Shown here: piece after piece, positions 40,211 to 51,454 of the stretch | Layout of the letters: each line of letters opens with the position of its first letter | Numbering within the stretch: the stretch's first letter is position 1 | DNA from: Lepidostoma basale | Taxonomy: Eukaryota; Arthropoda; Insecta; Trichoptera; Lepidostomatidae | NCBI GenBank assembly: GCA_022606425.2 | Contig: JAHDVF020001501.1 | Location: forward strand, 124,001 to 188,000 | DNA length: 64,000 bases | Direction: 5' to 3' | Made by a program: the position numbers and the translations under genes | Notes under the pieces: model-generated | Told to the model about the DNA's origin: nothing | Databases searched by the model: none | Seen by the model: only the letters and a program-made list of their open reading frames with translations

Positions 40211-40490
40211 TATGTTACTAGACATTAACGTTTTTATTACGTTTTATGGTAATGCGTAAAGTGGTTTTTTATTTTTTTATAAAAAGGAATTAAAAATATC
40301 TTTTTGATTCTGCCTCCCATGTGCGAATTACGGAGCTTCAAAAATGTGAAAGAATTCGATAAAATCGTCATTTACCACCGCTCAACTATCCGCAGGGGCA
40401 GGCAGAGATTATATGAAAGAGATTTTAACTTTTTTTTATATAAATCCACAGCAAGTAGCGATGTGAACATCAAATATAATAATCATGTTT
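40211..40490. other. Unassigned sequence
   Basis: No feature was recognised. Confidence 0.25.
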
Positions 40491-40491
40491 A

Positions 40492-40690
40492 ACTAACTAA
40501 CTAACTAACCATCACGCCGTCTCTCTGAAGGGGTAGGCAGAAATAATGGACTGCCACACTTTTCTTTCCTGATATATTTTTAATAGTCAGGAAAGTAATA
40601 TTTCTCTCGATTCCTCAACATTCGTACATCGTGTCATTCATACACTTTTCATTCCTGACATATTTTTAATAGTCAAGAAAAAAACATGTT
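40492..40690 (-). mobile_element. TTAG-tailed LINE, short 3' fragment with internal duplication
   Basis: Four CTAA units and CATCACGCCGTCTCTCTGAA. The TTCCTGA(T/C)ATATTTTTAATAG block at 40566-40590 recurs at 40645-40670, a local duplication inside the fragment. Confidence 0.65.
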
Positions 40691-40775
40691 TAATATTCCA
40701 TGTTTAATGGTCCCTGTCAAAATAAAGACAAAAATGGAAGTAGTTATTAAAGTAAACATCGTTTTAGTCAATTTA
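40691..40775 (+). repeat. F2 repeat, right arm
   Basis: GGTCCCTGTCAAAATAAAGA, CAAAAATGGAAGTAGTTATT and AACATCGTTTTAG. Confidence 0.6.
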
Positions 40776-40794
40776 TACGAATAAATACATCTGT

Positions 40795-40942
40795 TTTATT
40801 ATATTTTATGTGAATGATATGTTCCGCCTACCTAAGGCATTATCAAATGAAAATGAAAATTTTGATAATGCCTTAGACATGTGAAACATGTCATGCACAT
40901 AAAATATAATAAAACTTCTGTAAAACAGATATTTTCATGAGT
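40795..40942. repeat. F1 palindrome, compact copy
   Basis: TTATTATATTTTATGTGAAT, GTTCCGCCTACCTAAGGCAT and TATCAAATG face TTTGATAATGCCTTAGACAT, GTGAAACATGTCATGCACAT and AATAAAACTTCTG. The centre is a short GAAAATGAAAATT spacer. Confidence 0.7.
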
Positions 40943-40984
40943 ATTAATTATTTAATATAGTATTTTACATCATTGTTCGAGAAA

Positions 40985-41420
40985 CAATAAATAAACAAAC
41001 AAACCATCACGCCATTTATGCACTGTCGATTCTTCCGACTTCTAATATTACATTTAAAATGTGATTAATTTGATCATGTCATGTTTTCCTCGGTCTAACT
41101 CGACTCCGTACTCCATTTACATCGTTAACGTATACTTTCTTAATAATTTTTTCTTCATCCATGCGTTCCATATGTCCGAACCAACGCAGCGATTCTTTCA
41201 ATATTTTGTTCATAATACCTTCATCCGCTCTACATTCCTTTCTTATATCAGAATTTGAGATTCTATCGTATATCGTTCTACTACACAAACGTCTTAGTAT
41301 ACTCTACCGTATTTTTCTGCTCTCATCCTTCTTCTGCCAGTTCCATGATTCGCTTCCATACATAATGGTTGGGACCAGAACTCCACTGTGAACGGAAATA
41401 TTCGTTTTCATTGATAAAGT
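40985..41420 (-). mobile_element. TTAG-tailed LINE fragment (VNDVNGVRSR subfamily)
   Basis: The minus frame 41288-41079 reads [60 protein letters not shown] and RSRVRPRKT. The 3' end is rearranged (CACGCCATTTATGCACTGTC). Confidence 0.8.
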
Positions 41421-41477
41421 CACGTTTCCAATAACTATGTAATATTCACAACACTAATCTTTTTATTAAATTTAAAA

Positions 41478-41625
41478 TTAGCGAAGCATGGAACTAGCAA
41501 AAGTAGGGTGAAAGTAGAATAAATGCAGTACAAATGAGATCTCTTAGACGAATATGTGGTACTCTGTGTATGATAGATTGTCGAATGAAAATATAAGAAG
41601 TGAATGCGGTGCGAATGATGTGTTA
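41478..41625 (+). mobile_element. TTAG-tailed LINE internal fragment
   Basis: GCGAAGCATGGAACTAGCAA (EAWN), ATGAGATCTCTTAGACGAAT (RSLRRM) and AGAAGTGAATGCGGTGCGAA (RSECGAND). Confidence 0.75.
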
Positions 41626-41671
41626 CGGATCTTCCAAAATGAAAATGCACGATCGACTGGATCTCGATGAT

Positions 41672-42523
<852 letters not shown>

Positions 42524-42786
42524 TGTAACAAGCTTCAAATATAGCAAATGCCCTATTTATAAGCAGGAATTATCAAAGAACATTAAGATAATATCCTGGA
42601 CTTTACTGCATTCAAAGTGCATAAGTTCCGTTGGGCTTTCAAAGTTCACAGCATGTTTTCACAACATGTTCACAGAATGTTTTCATAATATTGTTTTTCG
42701 ATAGATTAGGGGGACAGGAAGTCCACACCAGATAAAGACTTGCTTAAATATAATTTTGTTGCTGCGTTCCAGTAGGTACATACGCA

Positions 42787-43088
42787 TAACATATGAACAA
42801 AATAATGAAAGGATCATTAAGAAGTTTGGACACATGGAAAGAATGAATGAAGAAAGAAGGGTGAAAAAGCATATGTTAACGATGTAAATGGAACTAGAAA
42901 TAGAGGAAGACCGAGGAAATCGTGACACGATTAAATAAATTAAATATTGAATGTCGGCCACGTGAGGAGTCAGAGAATGACACAATGTATGAATGTTGAG
43001 GAAACGAGAGAAATATGTCAAGAAAGAAAAGTGTGGCAGTCCATTCTTTCTGCCTTCCCCATCGGGGCGTGATGGTTAGTTAGTTAGT
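42787..43088 (+). mobile_element. TTAG-tailed LINE 3' fragment
   Basis: ATGAACAAAATAATGAAAGG, TGGACACATGGAAAGAATGA, then GACCGAGGAAATCGTGACAC and a tail GCGTGATGGTTAGTTAGTTA. About 30 bp is deleted at RRNRRA. Confidence 0.8.
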
Positions 43089-43405
43089 TTATAAATATGT
43101 TGCAAGATAAATAAAAACGATTTTGAAATGGTGGGTTAGGACAATGCAGCGGATATTGAAGCCGATTTAATGTGTGAAATGTTTATTATCGCTGCCAAAG
43201 TCAGGTGTGTGGCTACTCGTTAACTCGCCGCGGGAGAATTTACATCCAAGGACGGGATTCTATTCCTGGAGTACCAATAAACAATCGGCCTATAAGTGGG
43301 TGCTGGAACAACAGAGAGGACAGGCGTCTCGCGTCAGACTTCCCGATGGACCAACACAATTGTTAGACCAAAATATATCTTACGATTTATAAAATCTAAA
43401 AAAAA
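43089..43405. other. Unassigned sequence
   Basis: No recognised feature. A short frame over 43174-43392 has no family signal. Confidence 0.25.
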
Positions 43406-43407
43406 AG

Positions 43408-43922
43408 TGGCAGTGCATAATGGTGTTCTTGTGCCGACCCTTATGTATGAAAGTGAAGCATGGAACTGGCAAAAGAAGAATGAAAGTAGAATAAATGCAG
43501 TAGAAATGAGATCTCTAAGACGAATGTGTAGCAAATCTGTATATGATAGAGTGACAAATGCAAGTATAAGAATTGAATGTGGTGCGAATGAAAGTGTTAT
43601 GAACAAAATAAGGAAAGGGTCATTAAGATGGTTTGGACACATGGAAAGAATGAGTGAAGACAGAATGGTAAAGAAGGTATATGTAAACGGCGTGAACGGA
43701 GCTAGAAATAGAGGAAGGCCGAGGAAAACGTGGCACGATCAAATCAATCAATTATTGAATGTCGGTCACGTGAGGAGTCGGAGAAATCGACGTGCGTGCA
43801 TGACAAGATGTATGAATGTAGAGGAAGCGAGAGAAGTATGTCAGGACAGAACAGTGTGGCGTTCCATTCTTTCTGCTTACCCCTCCGGGGAGACGGTGTG
43901 ATGGTTAGTTAGTTAGTTAGTT
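43408..43922 (+). pseudogene. TTAG-tailed LINE 3' fragment with open C-terminal frame
   Basis: The frame reads [100 protein letters not shown] and EVCQDRTVWRSILSAYPSGE, then stop and four TTAG units. About 165 codons are open, making it the best-preserved copy of the GKSVY/SAYPSGE subfamily. Confidence 0.9.
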
Positions 43923-43924
43923 AT

Positions 43925-44148
43925 ATTGCCAGATGCAAGCATGCGTAAGAACATATGGCGTCGAAGCAAGGGCAGACACAGACACTGAGTATGATTAAGG
44001 CAAAACATTGAGGGATCGTGTGAGGAACACCAGAATAAGAGAGATATGTGAGGTTGAGGATAATATAAGATAGAGCAGGCAGCGAAAAAGGGACTGGTAC
44101 GGTCATGTTCAAAGAATGGACCCCACCAGACTCCCCTATATTGAATAA
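43925..44148 (+). mobile_element. RTE-like LINE 3' fragment (TYGVEARADT family)
   Basis: CATATGGCGTCGAAGCAAGG and GCAGACACAGACAC, the AGATATGTGAGGTTGAGGAT block, and ACTGGTACGGTCATGTTCAA. Same family as 14497-14945. Confidence 0.75.
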
Positions 44149-44255
44149 TAATTAAATAAAACGATGTTTTTTTAAATACTTCCACTTTTGTCTCTATTTA
44201 GACAGCGATCGGTTTCGCCAGTCTCGCTGGCATCGACAAACTGGTGACACTATTG
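44149..44255 (-). repeat. F2 repeat, left arm
   Basis: AAACGATGTTTTTTTAAATA, GACAGCGATCGGTTTCGCCA and CGCTGGCATCGAC. On the complement the order is GATGCCAG, loop, CTGGCGAAAC, so stem II is kept. Confidence 0.6.
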
Positions 44256-44780
44256 TAAACTTAGTCCTTTATATACATACAGATCAGGGATGGCAAACAT
44301 GATTCTATACAAAAATAATCTTCAAATATTTATGTAAAATTTTCTGAATTTATATTTATTATATATATATATATATTATTTTAATAGTGCCTGATCGAAG
44401 CATTTTTTAATTTTGAAAATAATCAAAATGCCGGCTTCTGTTAATTTACTTAGCAATTTTCAAGGAAAAGTGCAACAGTTAATTGTTTATTAAAAAGTTT
44501 TTGAAAAGAAAAAAAAATCCTTTGACCAGGCACTAGATTAACTATTAAAGTTATATTTATTTTTTATTTGAATGATTTAAGATGAACCTGTAAGAGGTAA
44601 TAATGGTCACCACATTATGGAACAAGGTCAAACAAATATGGCGATAACTTCATATTTAATTTATATTTTTTTTTTCAAATTTGGGTCAAATCAAGTTGAA
44701 ACATAACATAATAATTTTATATTGTTGGTTTTATAAAATAAATTAAAACCGGACAATTTATTATATTATTATTTAAAATA
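44256..44780. other. AT-rich unassigned sequence
   Basis: A short (TA) run at 44359-44376. Nothing else was seen. Confidence 0.25.
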
Positions 44781-44782
44781 CT

Positions 44783-44937
44783 AACTAACTAACTAACTAA
44801 CCATCACGCCGTCTCCCCGAAAGGGTATGCAGAAAGAATGAACTGTCACACTTTTACTGATGCGGCACTTCATCCTTCTCTTTTCGCCCCGCGGGAGACG
44901 CGGTGTGATGGGTTGCGAACCTCATCGCCACAATGGT
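44783..44937 (-). mobile_element. S2 non-autonomous retroelement
   Basis: CTAACTAACTAACTAACCAT, CACTTTTACTGATGCGGCAC and GGTTGCGAACCTCATCGCCA; 5'-truncated. Confidence 0.8.
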
Positions 44938-45116
44938 TTTTATATATCTGACTGCCCCTTACCGTTCTTCCACGAAGGGTTTTGTTTTGGAAATTTGTTT
45001 TAATTTAATAATATTGAATACAAATTCAATTTCTCTTGTACTATACAACAGGTCGTTCGAACCTACTTAATGTACTTACTGTATTAAATTTTGTTTTAAC
45101 TATTATTTTGATTCTC

Positions 45117-45172
45117 ATGATATGTCTGATAGGTAGCTAATCTATCGCCATTTTATTGTCACGTGAATTCTT
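45117..45172 (-). mobile_element. S1 SINE tail fragment
   Basis: GATAGGTAGCTAATCTATCG, TTATTGTCACGTGAATTC. It is cut at the GAATTC site, where a CTTCTTCTTCTTTTAATAG end of a GAA-tailed element begins. Confidence 0.7.
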
Positions 45173-45421
45173 CTTCTTCTTCTTTTAATAGATCTGACGA
45201 TCGGTGAAACAGGAATCATCTCTCCTCAATAATAACAATAATAATAAAAATGAAGCTATTTTGCATAGTGCCGTTTTCGTGAAGAGCCCTTTGACAATGT
45301 TTATAGTCATGAGAGCTTCATCTCACACTGATCGCTGTTTATATTTCATGCGATATTTTGAAAAGGTGGATATTTAGCGGATTTTAAATAAGTCAGATTG
45401 TCAATGCACCTGAGGCTCTGA

Positions 45422-45840
45422 GTGTAAGTTTACATGTCTAAGTGAGCGGGACATAGAAGGGGGGAAAATTTTAGATTAAATGCGGTCAGGTATCCCCTTG
45501 CGATTGATATATATTGAAGGTAAGTCCCGGATGTATGGAGAACAGGCCTAGGAAGTGCATGAGCGAGTCTGACGAAAGGGCTACGCTGCGCTCTATAACA
45601 GTCTCGGGTATGTAGTGGGAATCCGTTCTCTGTAAGTTTACATGTGTAATTGCGGGATGTGGAAGGGAAAAAAGTTTAGATTAAATGCGGTCTGGCATCC
45701 CCTTGTGATTGATGTACAATATTAAATGTACATAAGACTCGGATGACGGGAACAGGCCTAGGAAGTGCATTCGCGAGGCTGACAAAAGGGCGCCGCCGCG
45801 CCCTATAACAGCCTCGGTTATGTGATGGGAACCCGTTCTT
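45422..45840 (+). repeat. F8 repeat, two tandem units (about 205 bp each)
   Basis: TGTAAGTTTACATG at 45423 and 45629, each followed by GATTAAATGCGGTC, ATCCCCTTG, CAGGCCTAGGAAGTGCAT and a TATAACAG block. The units differ by scattered substitutions, so the duplication is old. Confidence 0.75.
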
Positions 45841-45889
45841 TTGTACACAAAAACAATAAAAAATATATATAAAAAATTGTAAAAAAATG

Positions 45890-46260
45890 TTGCTATTGAA
45901 AATAATTTTATTCGTTGTACTGCTGACGTTTTGTTCTTTGAACTAATTTGTTTGCTGACTGCTACCCTAAGAGATGGTGTGTCAGTAAGTTATGACAGTA
46001 AAACTTCACGACGAAGGCGAAGAGAGTAGTGTTGGAGGCAGGGAGCGATGGAAGCTAGCCGACCACTATTATAGCTTGTAATCTAATTTTAATCTCACTC
46101 ATCTAATTCTGTATCCCGAATAGCTCCGTCTCTTTTCTCTAGTCCAATAAACATACTCGAGAGAGTTTGACTTCTTGTTAGCACGACTGTTTATTTTAAA
46201 TACATATATTTTTTGTAATTATAAAATTTTTGCTAATTTCAAATATTAGTTTGCAAAAAA
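45890..46260 (+). other. Possible LTR-like segment
   Basis: TGTTGGAGGCAGGGAGCGAT at 46032 through CCAATAAACATACTCGAG (polyadenylation-like AATAAA) to TTGTTAGCA near 46182 starts TG and ends CA. I see no convincing target duplication or partner copy. Confidence 0.2.
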
Positions 46261-46383
46261 TTGTAAATTTTTTGCTGGTAATAACCAATATGGAGGCCAA
46301 ATGGGCCTTTAATGTGATAGTTTACCGTTGCTTTCCACATTTTTTTACCACAGGTTATTTGAACCCAATTACTATATTTTTAA

Positions 46384-46690
46384 AATACTTTTTTTAGCTT
46401 AGCTGGCAAGACCCTACGTGATCGAGTTAGGAATACAACAATCCGAGAATTCTGCGAGGTCGAAGATGTGGTCAGATGGGGACGTCAAAGACGGCGATTC
46501 TGGAATCAACACGTAGAAAGGATGAGCTCAAATAGGATACCACACATAGCTCTCTATGGAACGCCAAACGGACAACGCCGACCAGGAAGACCCCCGAAAC
46601 GGTGGAGAGAAATCTGTAGTTCAGCGTCTCAAGAGGACCCGCCTGAAATAAAAGACTCCTGAGTCTACCAAAAGTGAAGAAGAAGACTTT
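46384..46690 (+). mobile_element. RTE-like LINE 3' fragment
   Basis: LAGKTLRDRVRNTTIREFCE, VRWGRQRRRFWNQHVERMSS and GQRRPGRPPKRWREICSSAS, then stop and GAAGAAGAAGAC. Distinct subfamily, single copy here. Confidence 0.8.
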
Positions 46691-46705
46691 TTTTAGCTAG
46701 TAATT

Positions 46706-46780
46706 CTTATGAAATGTGATAGGTTGCTAATCTATCGCCCTTTTATTGTCATGTTAATTCTACACTAGACCAAAGACACA
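46706..46780 (-). mobile_element. S1 SINE tail fragment
   Basis: GTGATAGGTTGCTAATCTAT and TTCTACACTAGACCAAAGAC. The tRNA head is missing. Confidence 0.7.
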
Positions 46781-46930
46781 ATATGGTATGCTATGCTGAC
46801 GATGCAACAATACTGGCAGAAAGTGAAGACGATCTACGAAGAATGCTTTATAGGTATCATCTTGCGTCTGAGAGGTATAATATGATGATATCCGTCGCAA
46901 AAACAAAATGTCTTACAGGCAGCCTCTCAG
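46781..46930 (+). pseudogene. RTE-like RT palm fragment with intact YADD
   Basis: The translation MVCYADDATILAESEDDLRR followed by YHLASERYNMMISVAKTKCL contains the catalytic YADD box at 46792-46803 and the following K-T-K-C motif. It is the only RTE palm box seen in the window. About 50 codons only. Confidence 0.85.
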
Positions 46931-46934
46931 ATGC

Positions 46935-47310
46935 AAACTGGTTGTAGACGATAAAACCATAGAACAGGTCATGAATTTCAGATATCAGATGATTGTATCA
47001 TAAGTAAAATTAAAAAAGGATCCCTATGATTTTGACATATGGAACGAATGGATGAGAGAAGAATGGTTAAAATGTTGTATACAAGCAGTGTGAGTGGAAA
47101 GGGAAGCTGTGGAAAACCAAGAAAAGCATGGCATGACCAAATTAATCAAATAGTGAAAGGCGGCTACATTATAAGTCGGAAAAATCGACGAGTGAATGTG
47201 ACGATGAATGTGGAGGAAACTAGAGAGGTATGTCAGGACAGAACGGTATGGCGGTCCATCCTCTCTTCCTACCCATACGGGGAAACGGCGTGATAGTTAG
47301 TTAATTCGTT
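46935..47310 (+). mobile_element. TTAG-tailed LINE 3' fragment
   Basis: MERMDERRMVKMLYTSSVSG, KGSCGKPRKAWHDQINQIVK and VCQDRTVWRSILSSYPYGET, then stop and TAGTTAGTTAATTCG. It abuts the RT palm fragment, and the intervening coding region is deleted. Confidence 0.8.
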
Positions 47311-47408
47311 TGTTAAATTGATAAAGGTTTTGTTAAAACCGAAACTTGTCTGTGTTAAGTGAAATTAAGTGTTGTAATACTAAGTAATTATTAACTGTTA
47401 AAATAAAA

Positions 47409-47622
47409 AAACTTTGTTATAAATATCACAATTGATTGCATTTTGTCGCGACAGCTGTTTCGCTAACCGATGTTAGCATCGTCAGCTCTTACAATCAATT
47501 GATCGTTAGACCTGACGATGACAGTTGATTGTAAGACTTGACAATGCTAACATCGGTTAGCGAAACAGCTATCGCGACAAAATACAATCAATTGTGATAT
47601 TTATAACAAAGTTTTCTTTATT
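47409..47622. repeat. F3 long palindrome with hammerhead-like cores
   Basis: Arms of about 75 bp pair AACTTTGTTATAAATATCAC and onward with the complement ending GTGATATTTATAACAAAGTT. Each arm holds one hammerhead-like core, in opposite orientations. The centre contains CAATCAATTGATCG. Confidence 0.9.
47450..47485 (-). ncRNA. Candidate small hammerhead ribozyme core (F3, minus arm)
   Basis: Read on minus: CTGACGA (47485-47479), one extra T, a perfect 6-bp stem II GCTAAC/GTTAGC with loop ATCG, GAAA, the self-complementary ACAGCTGT and C at 47450. An outer 9-bp stem AATTGATTG/CAATCAATT (47500-47492 with 47438-47430) could serve as distal stem I. All invariant core bases are present. Confidence 0.65.
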
Positions 47623-48060
47623 TAAATAGTTAATAATGTAGAAATATCAAAGTGTTTCCGCCAAAACAATGACGTAAGAAATTCATTTTTAATGTGTCTT
47701 TTACAAGATATGCTTTGAGTTCGAAAATAAATCGGGCAAAATATTGATTTGATCTGACTTCACTGTACCGAAGTGTGTTTGTGAGATATAAGTCTCTAAG
47801 CTTTGTCTCGCTAGACGATATTAATATTAGATTTGTATAGCAATACTTCGACAAAAATAGACACGTTCTCTATAACGGTATGCCTAAAATTGTTTAGATA
47901 AACGGGTCCAAGGATTTAAAGTTGCATCATAAACTAGATTAAAAAAATACTACAAAATCATTGTTAATTTAAAATATATGTATAGTAAATAGTAAAACTA
48001 TTTCAAATATTTAATACAAAAGCATAATAAAACATTTTTAAAATGTAATTTCATTTATAT
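47623..48060. other. AT-rich unassigned sequence
   Basis: No feature was recognised. Confidence 0.25.
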
Positions 48061-48245
48061 AGTTGACGGTGGTTGCGGAGACATCTACCGGCGCGTCTGC
48101 GAAGCTGTGTGAAAATCCGGAAGCAGTTTTCTAGACGGCGTCTGCGTCTGGCGTACTCGAAGCTTTTAGCAGACGCCGCGACGCGTCGCCACGTGCGTGC
48201 CAAGTTTGGGAGTTCGTCGTTTCTTGGCGGTAAAAATAAACATGT
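48061..48245. other. GC-rich island of unknown nature
   Basis: CGGCGTCTGCGTCTGGCG and GACGCCGCGACGCGTCGCC contrast with the flanks. A 75-codon arginine-rich frame crosses it with no recognised domain. It may be part of a transposon or an unrecognised exon. Confidence 0.25.
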
Positions 48246-48454
48246 TGCTGAAAGTGAATTTGTTTTTAAAATTTGTACTCGTGATCTTAATTACGTTTAA
48301 TAATTGGATAAGCTTAGCTGATGTCACTTTCTTATAAGCAAGTTTACAAACAATATATAAAAAATAAAAGTTTTTCGTAGTATAAAAAATAAGTGTTTTT
48401 ATTTATACTTTTTGAATAATTGTTTTTAAACTAACTAGATAGTACAGTAATTGA

Positions 48455-48563
48455 TTAAAACGAATGAAAACGTGACTTTTCTAGAAGTTTTATTATATGG
48501 GAATGACATGTTTCGCCCCTTTATAGGCATTATCAAATGCCTTAGAGGGGCGAAACAGAGAAA
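48455..48563. repeat. F1 palindrome, left half joined to CR1-like LINE
   Basis: TTTTCTAGAAGTTTTATTAT, GACATGTTTCGCCCCTTTAT and GGCATTATCAAATGCCTTAG, then GAGGGGCGAAAC. The right arm is cut where LINE sequence begins. Confidence 0.65.
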
Positions 48564-48567
48564 GACG

Positions 48568-49102
48568 GGGCAGGAATATTCCGTTATGCTGGATAGGGTT
48601 CAGAAAATTTTTCTGAGGTATCTCTGCACGAGGGAGTATGGTAGTTATCCGTGGCTCTATCCCACGGCATTTCTTTTGGGATTGCTCGGAACCACTTCTT
48701 TACAGCTTCGAAGAGATGGACATCTCATTACCCATTTCTTCAAATAAATCAATGGATATTTCGAGAACTCGGCCGTCCTAGAGGGTGTTGGTCTTTTTGT
48801 CCCTGATAGATAGGCCACCAGAACCAATCTGCCTCTGGTGACACCGGTGGGAAGAGCAATTAGTCTGCTGAACGCGGTCTTCTCGGAGATCGACGTCTTT
48901 CATATTAGTGAAGGTACGTTCAGGGGACAAATACTCATGACTTATGAAAGTATCTTGTCTTCCTAATGTCGAACCATCTGTAATGCGTTCTTGGAATTAT
49001 GTTGTATTTTTACAATATTTTACATGCCTTAAACATTTTGCTGTTTGTAATGTCTTTTGAGTTATTAACCTAGTTTATTAAACTGATTTGATTTGATTTG
49101 AT
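48568..49102 (+). mobile_element. CR1/Jockey-like LINE 3' fragment
   Basis: EYSVMLDRVQKIFLRYLCTR, EYGSYPWLYPTAFLLGLLGT and TSLQLRRDGHLITHFFK, then breaks. It resumes at GRAISLLNAVFSEIDVFHIS and ends in TGATTTGATTTGATTTGAT. Confidence 0.88.
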
Positions 49103-49535
49103 AAAAATAATGTTTCTTTTATATACAATATTTATAATGTTAACTCATGTTTATGCGAAACCGATTGGTAGATATAAAATATAATAATGTGGTGTTACAA
49201 CAAAATATTAAAGAATTTTATTTATATTAAAAACACAAAATAAGTACTCATAAGAAATAACATGTTATTATTTATTTCACTGCTCGATCTCGCGCACTTT
49301 TATGTTCCAATTATACGTATGTTGTAAACAGTGTTCTTAATTTAAAATTTAAATTCCTTCCAATTTAAAAAAACAGAGATATAAGTGACAATGCGGTGAG
49401 TGACATTTTCTTTCAGTAGACATAATCATACAACAGAATTTTCCGGCACTCGCTTGCATATTGGGTATGGACGGGACAAGAGCCAATTACACTTGTACGT
49501 AATTACTGTAAAAGTGACGTAAAATTTACTTTACG
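49103..49535. other. AT-rich unassigned sequence
   Basis: No feature was recognised. Confidence 0.25.
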
Positions 49536-49539
49536 TAAG

Positions 49540-49768
49540 AAATGACAGTGAAGCAGTTCCAGATGGACTACCAGGATACTCCAATGGAGACCTTCGACAT
49601 GGAACAGGAGTGTCGGGAAGCCACCTAAGAGATGGACTGATGATGCTGCCCGAACAGCTGGGGCGACCTGGATGCGGAAGGGGCAAGACATGGACGAGCG
49701 GAGAAAAATGGAAGGAACCTACACCCAGCAGTGGAAAGAAGAAGCTTGAAGAAGAAAAAGAAGAATAA
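49540..49768 (+). mobile_element. RTE-like LINE 3' fragment
   Basis: PPKRWTDDAARTAGATWMRK, GQDMDERRKMEGTYTQQWKE and a stop, then GAAGAAGAAAAAGAAGAAT. The RWxDDxx ... GQDxxxW ... YxQQW pattern matches the family at 52651-53050. Confidence 0.8.
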
Positions 49769-49829
49769 TTTTAATTATAACAAAAATAAATTGAATAATT
49801 ATTATTATTAAAGTAATTAATGTTGTTAT

Positions 49830-50245
49830 TTGAAATTTCGCGGTAAAGGTGACCCAAAGACCCTACGAGTGACCCAAAGAGCCATGGAAAGAGCCATGTT
49901 AGGAATAAGCCTAAGAGACAGAGTCAGAAACGATACGGTGAGAGAAAAACAAAGGTCACTGACATCATCCATCGGGTGGCGACTCTAAAATGGAAATGGG
50001 CAGGTCACGTTGCCAGAAGCTCAGAAGAAAAGTGGACAAGAAGACTGCTGATTTGGAGACCGTGGACGGCGAAGAGAAGTGCAGGGCGACCGCAACTACG
50101 GTGGAAGGATGATCTAAACAGACACGTCGGAATAACCCGGATGCAGTCTGCACAGTACAGAATGACATGGAAGCAAATGGAGGAGGCCTTTGTCCAGGAG
50201 TGGACGGGAATAGGCTGAGGAAGAAGAAGAAGAAGAAGAAGAAAA
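49830..50245 (+). mobile_element. RTE-like LINE 3' fragment (WAGHVARSSEEKW family)
   Basis: AMERAMLGISLRDRVRNDTV, RVATLKWKWAGHVARSSEEK, WRPWTAKRSAGRPQLRWKDD and EAFVQEWTGIG, then stop and AGGAAGAAGAAGAAGAAGAA. The C-terminus is intact from 49976; one frameshift upstream. Confidence 0.9.
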
Positions 50246-50292
50246 GTTCATTGTAAATAATGAAAATAAAAATAAAAATCGTAAAAAAATTT

Positions 50293-50397
50293 TTAACTAA
50301 CTAAATAACTAACCACCAAGGGGTAGGCAGAAATAATGGACTCACTTTTCTTTCCTGACATATTTCTCCCGCTTCCTCAAAATTCATACATCGATTT
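50293..50397 (-). mobile_element. TTAG-tailed LINE, short 3' fragment
   Basis: CTAACTAAATAACTAACCAC, AAGGGGTAGGCAGAAATAAT to ATTCATACATCGATT; the GCCGTCTCCCCG part is deleted. Confidence 0.65.
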
Positions 50398-50720
50398 AAT
50401 AAAAAGTAAATGCAGTGCGATTGAAAGTATAATGAACAAAATAATGAAAAGAACATTAATTTGGTTTTGACACATGGAAAGAATGAATGAAGAAAGAATG
50501 GTAAAAAAGCGTATGTTCACTATGTAAATGAAACTAGAAATAGAGGAAAATCGAGGAAAACGTGGCTCGATCAAATAAATCAAATATTGTATGTCGGCCA
50601 CGTGAGGAGTCCACGTGTATGAATGTTGAGAAAGCAAAAAAAATATGTCAGGAAAGAACAGTGTAGCGATCCATTCTTTCTTAACTAAATAACTAACCAT
50701 CCCTCCAGGAAGACGGCGTG
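50398..50720 (+). mobile_element. TTAG-tailed LINE 3' fragment
   Basis: TGAACAAAATAATGAAAAGA, GACACATGGAAAGAATGAAT and TCGAGGAAAACGTGGCTCGA, then CAGTGTAGCGATCCATTCTT. It is broken by a TTAACTAAATAACTAACCAT junction, then GACGGCGTGATGG. Confidence 0.7.
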
Positions 50721-50734
50721 ATGGATTGATAGTT

Positions 50735-51445
50735 CAAAATAAATCAAATCAAATCAGTTAGTTTCATCAATAGACATTACAAAATTAATTTTGAAGGCAT
50801 CTATTGAAAATAGGTAAAATAATATATTGTGAATAGTAAATACCAGAAACGCATGAGATGGTTCAACATTAGGAAGACAGGATACTCTCCAGAATTAAGA
50901 GTATTTGCCTTCTGAACGTACTTTCACTAATATGAAAGACGTCGATCTCCGAGGAGACCGCGTTCAGCATATTAATTGCTCTTCCAACCTTTGTCACTAG
51001 AGCCAGTTTGGTTCTGGCAGCCGGTAGGTAAAACAATCTATGCTGTCACTGTCGGAGATATCTAGCAGGGACAAATAGCCGAACACCCTCCAGCACGGCC
51101 GAGTTCTCGAAATATCCCCTGAGGAATCTAATGAAATGGGTTATGAGATGCCCATCTCTTTGAAACCGCAGAGAGTTGGCCCCAAGCATTCCCAAAAGAA
51201 ATGCCGTGGGATAGAGCCACGGATAGCTACCATACTCCCTCATGTAGAGATACCTCAAATTTTTTTCTGAACCCTCTCCAGCATAACGGAATATCTCGCC
51301 TCGTGAGGACATATCATAAAACCACTTTCGAGTCTGCTCCGAACCAACGCGTTGTATAGGACTCTAAGCACATGAGAATCCCTGAAAACTCTTCCGGTCT
51401 GGACGACGAAGCCCAACATCCTCAGTGCAGTGCCACAAGTTGGAT
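50735..51445 (-). pseudogene. CR1/Jockey-like LINE 3' fragment
   Basis: The 3' end AAATCAAATCAAATCAGTTA is at 50741. Minus frames encode SSRGEIFRYAGEGSEKNLRY, LYMREYGSYPWLYPTAFLLG, MLGANSLRFQRDGHLITHFI, NSAVLEGVRLFVPARYLRQ and, upstream, GRVFRDSHVLRVLYNALVRS. Confidence 0.88.
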
Positions 51446-51454
51446 ATATAATAA

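Noticed and set aside
48073..48300. A 75-codon arginine-rich ORF as a gene
   Set aside because: No splice signals, homology or upstream support. Composition alone explains the open frame.
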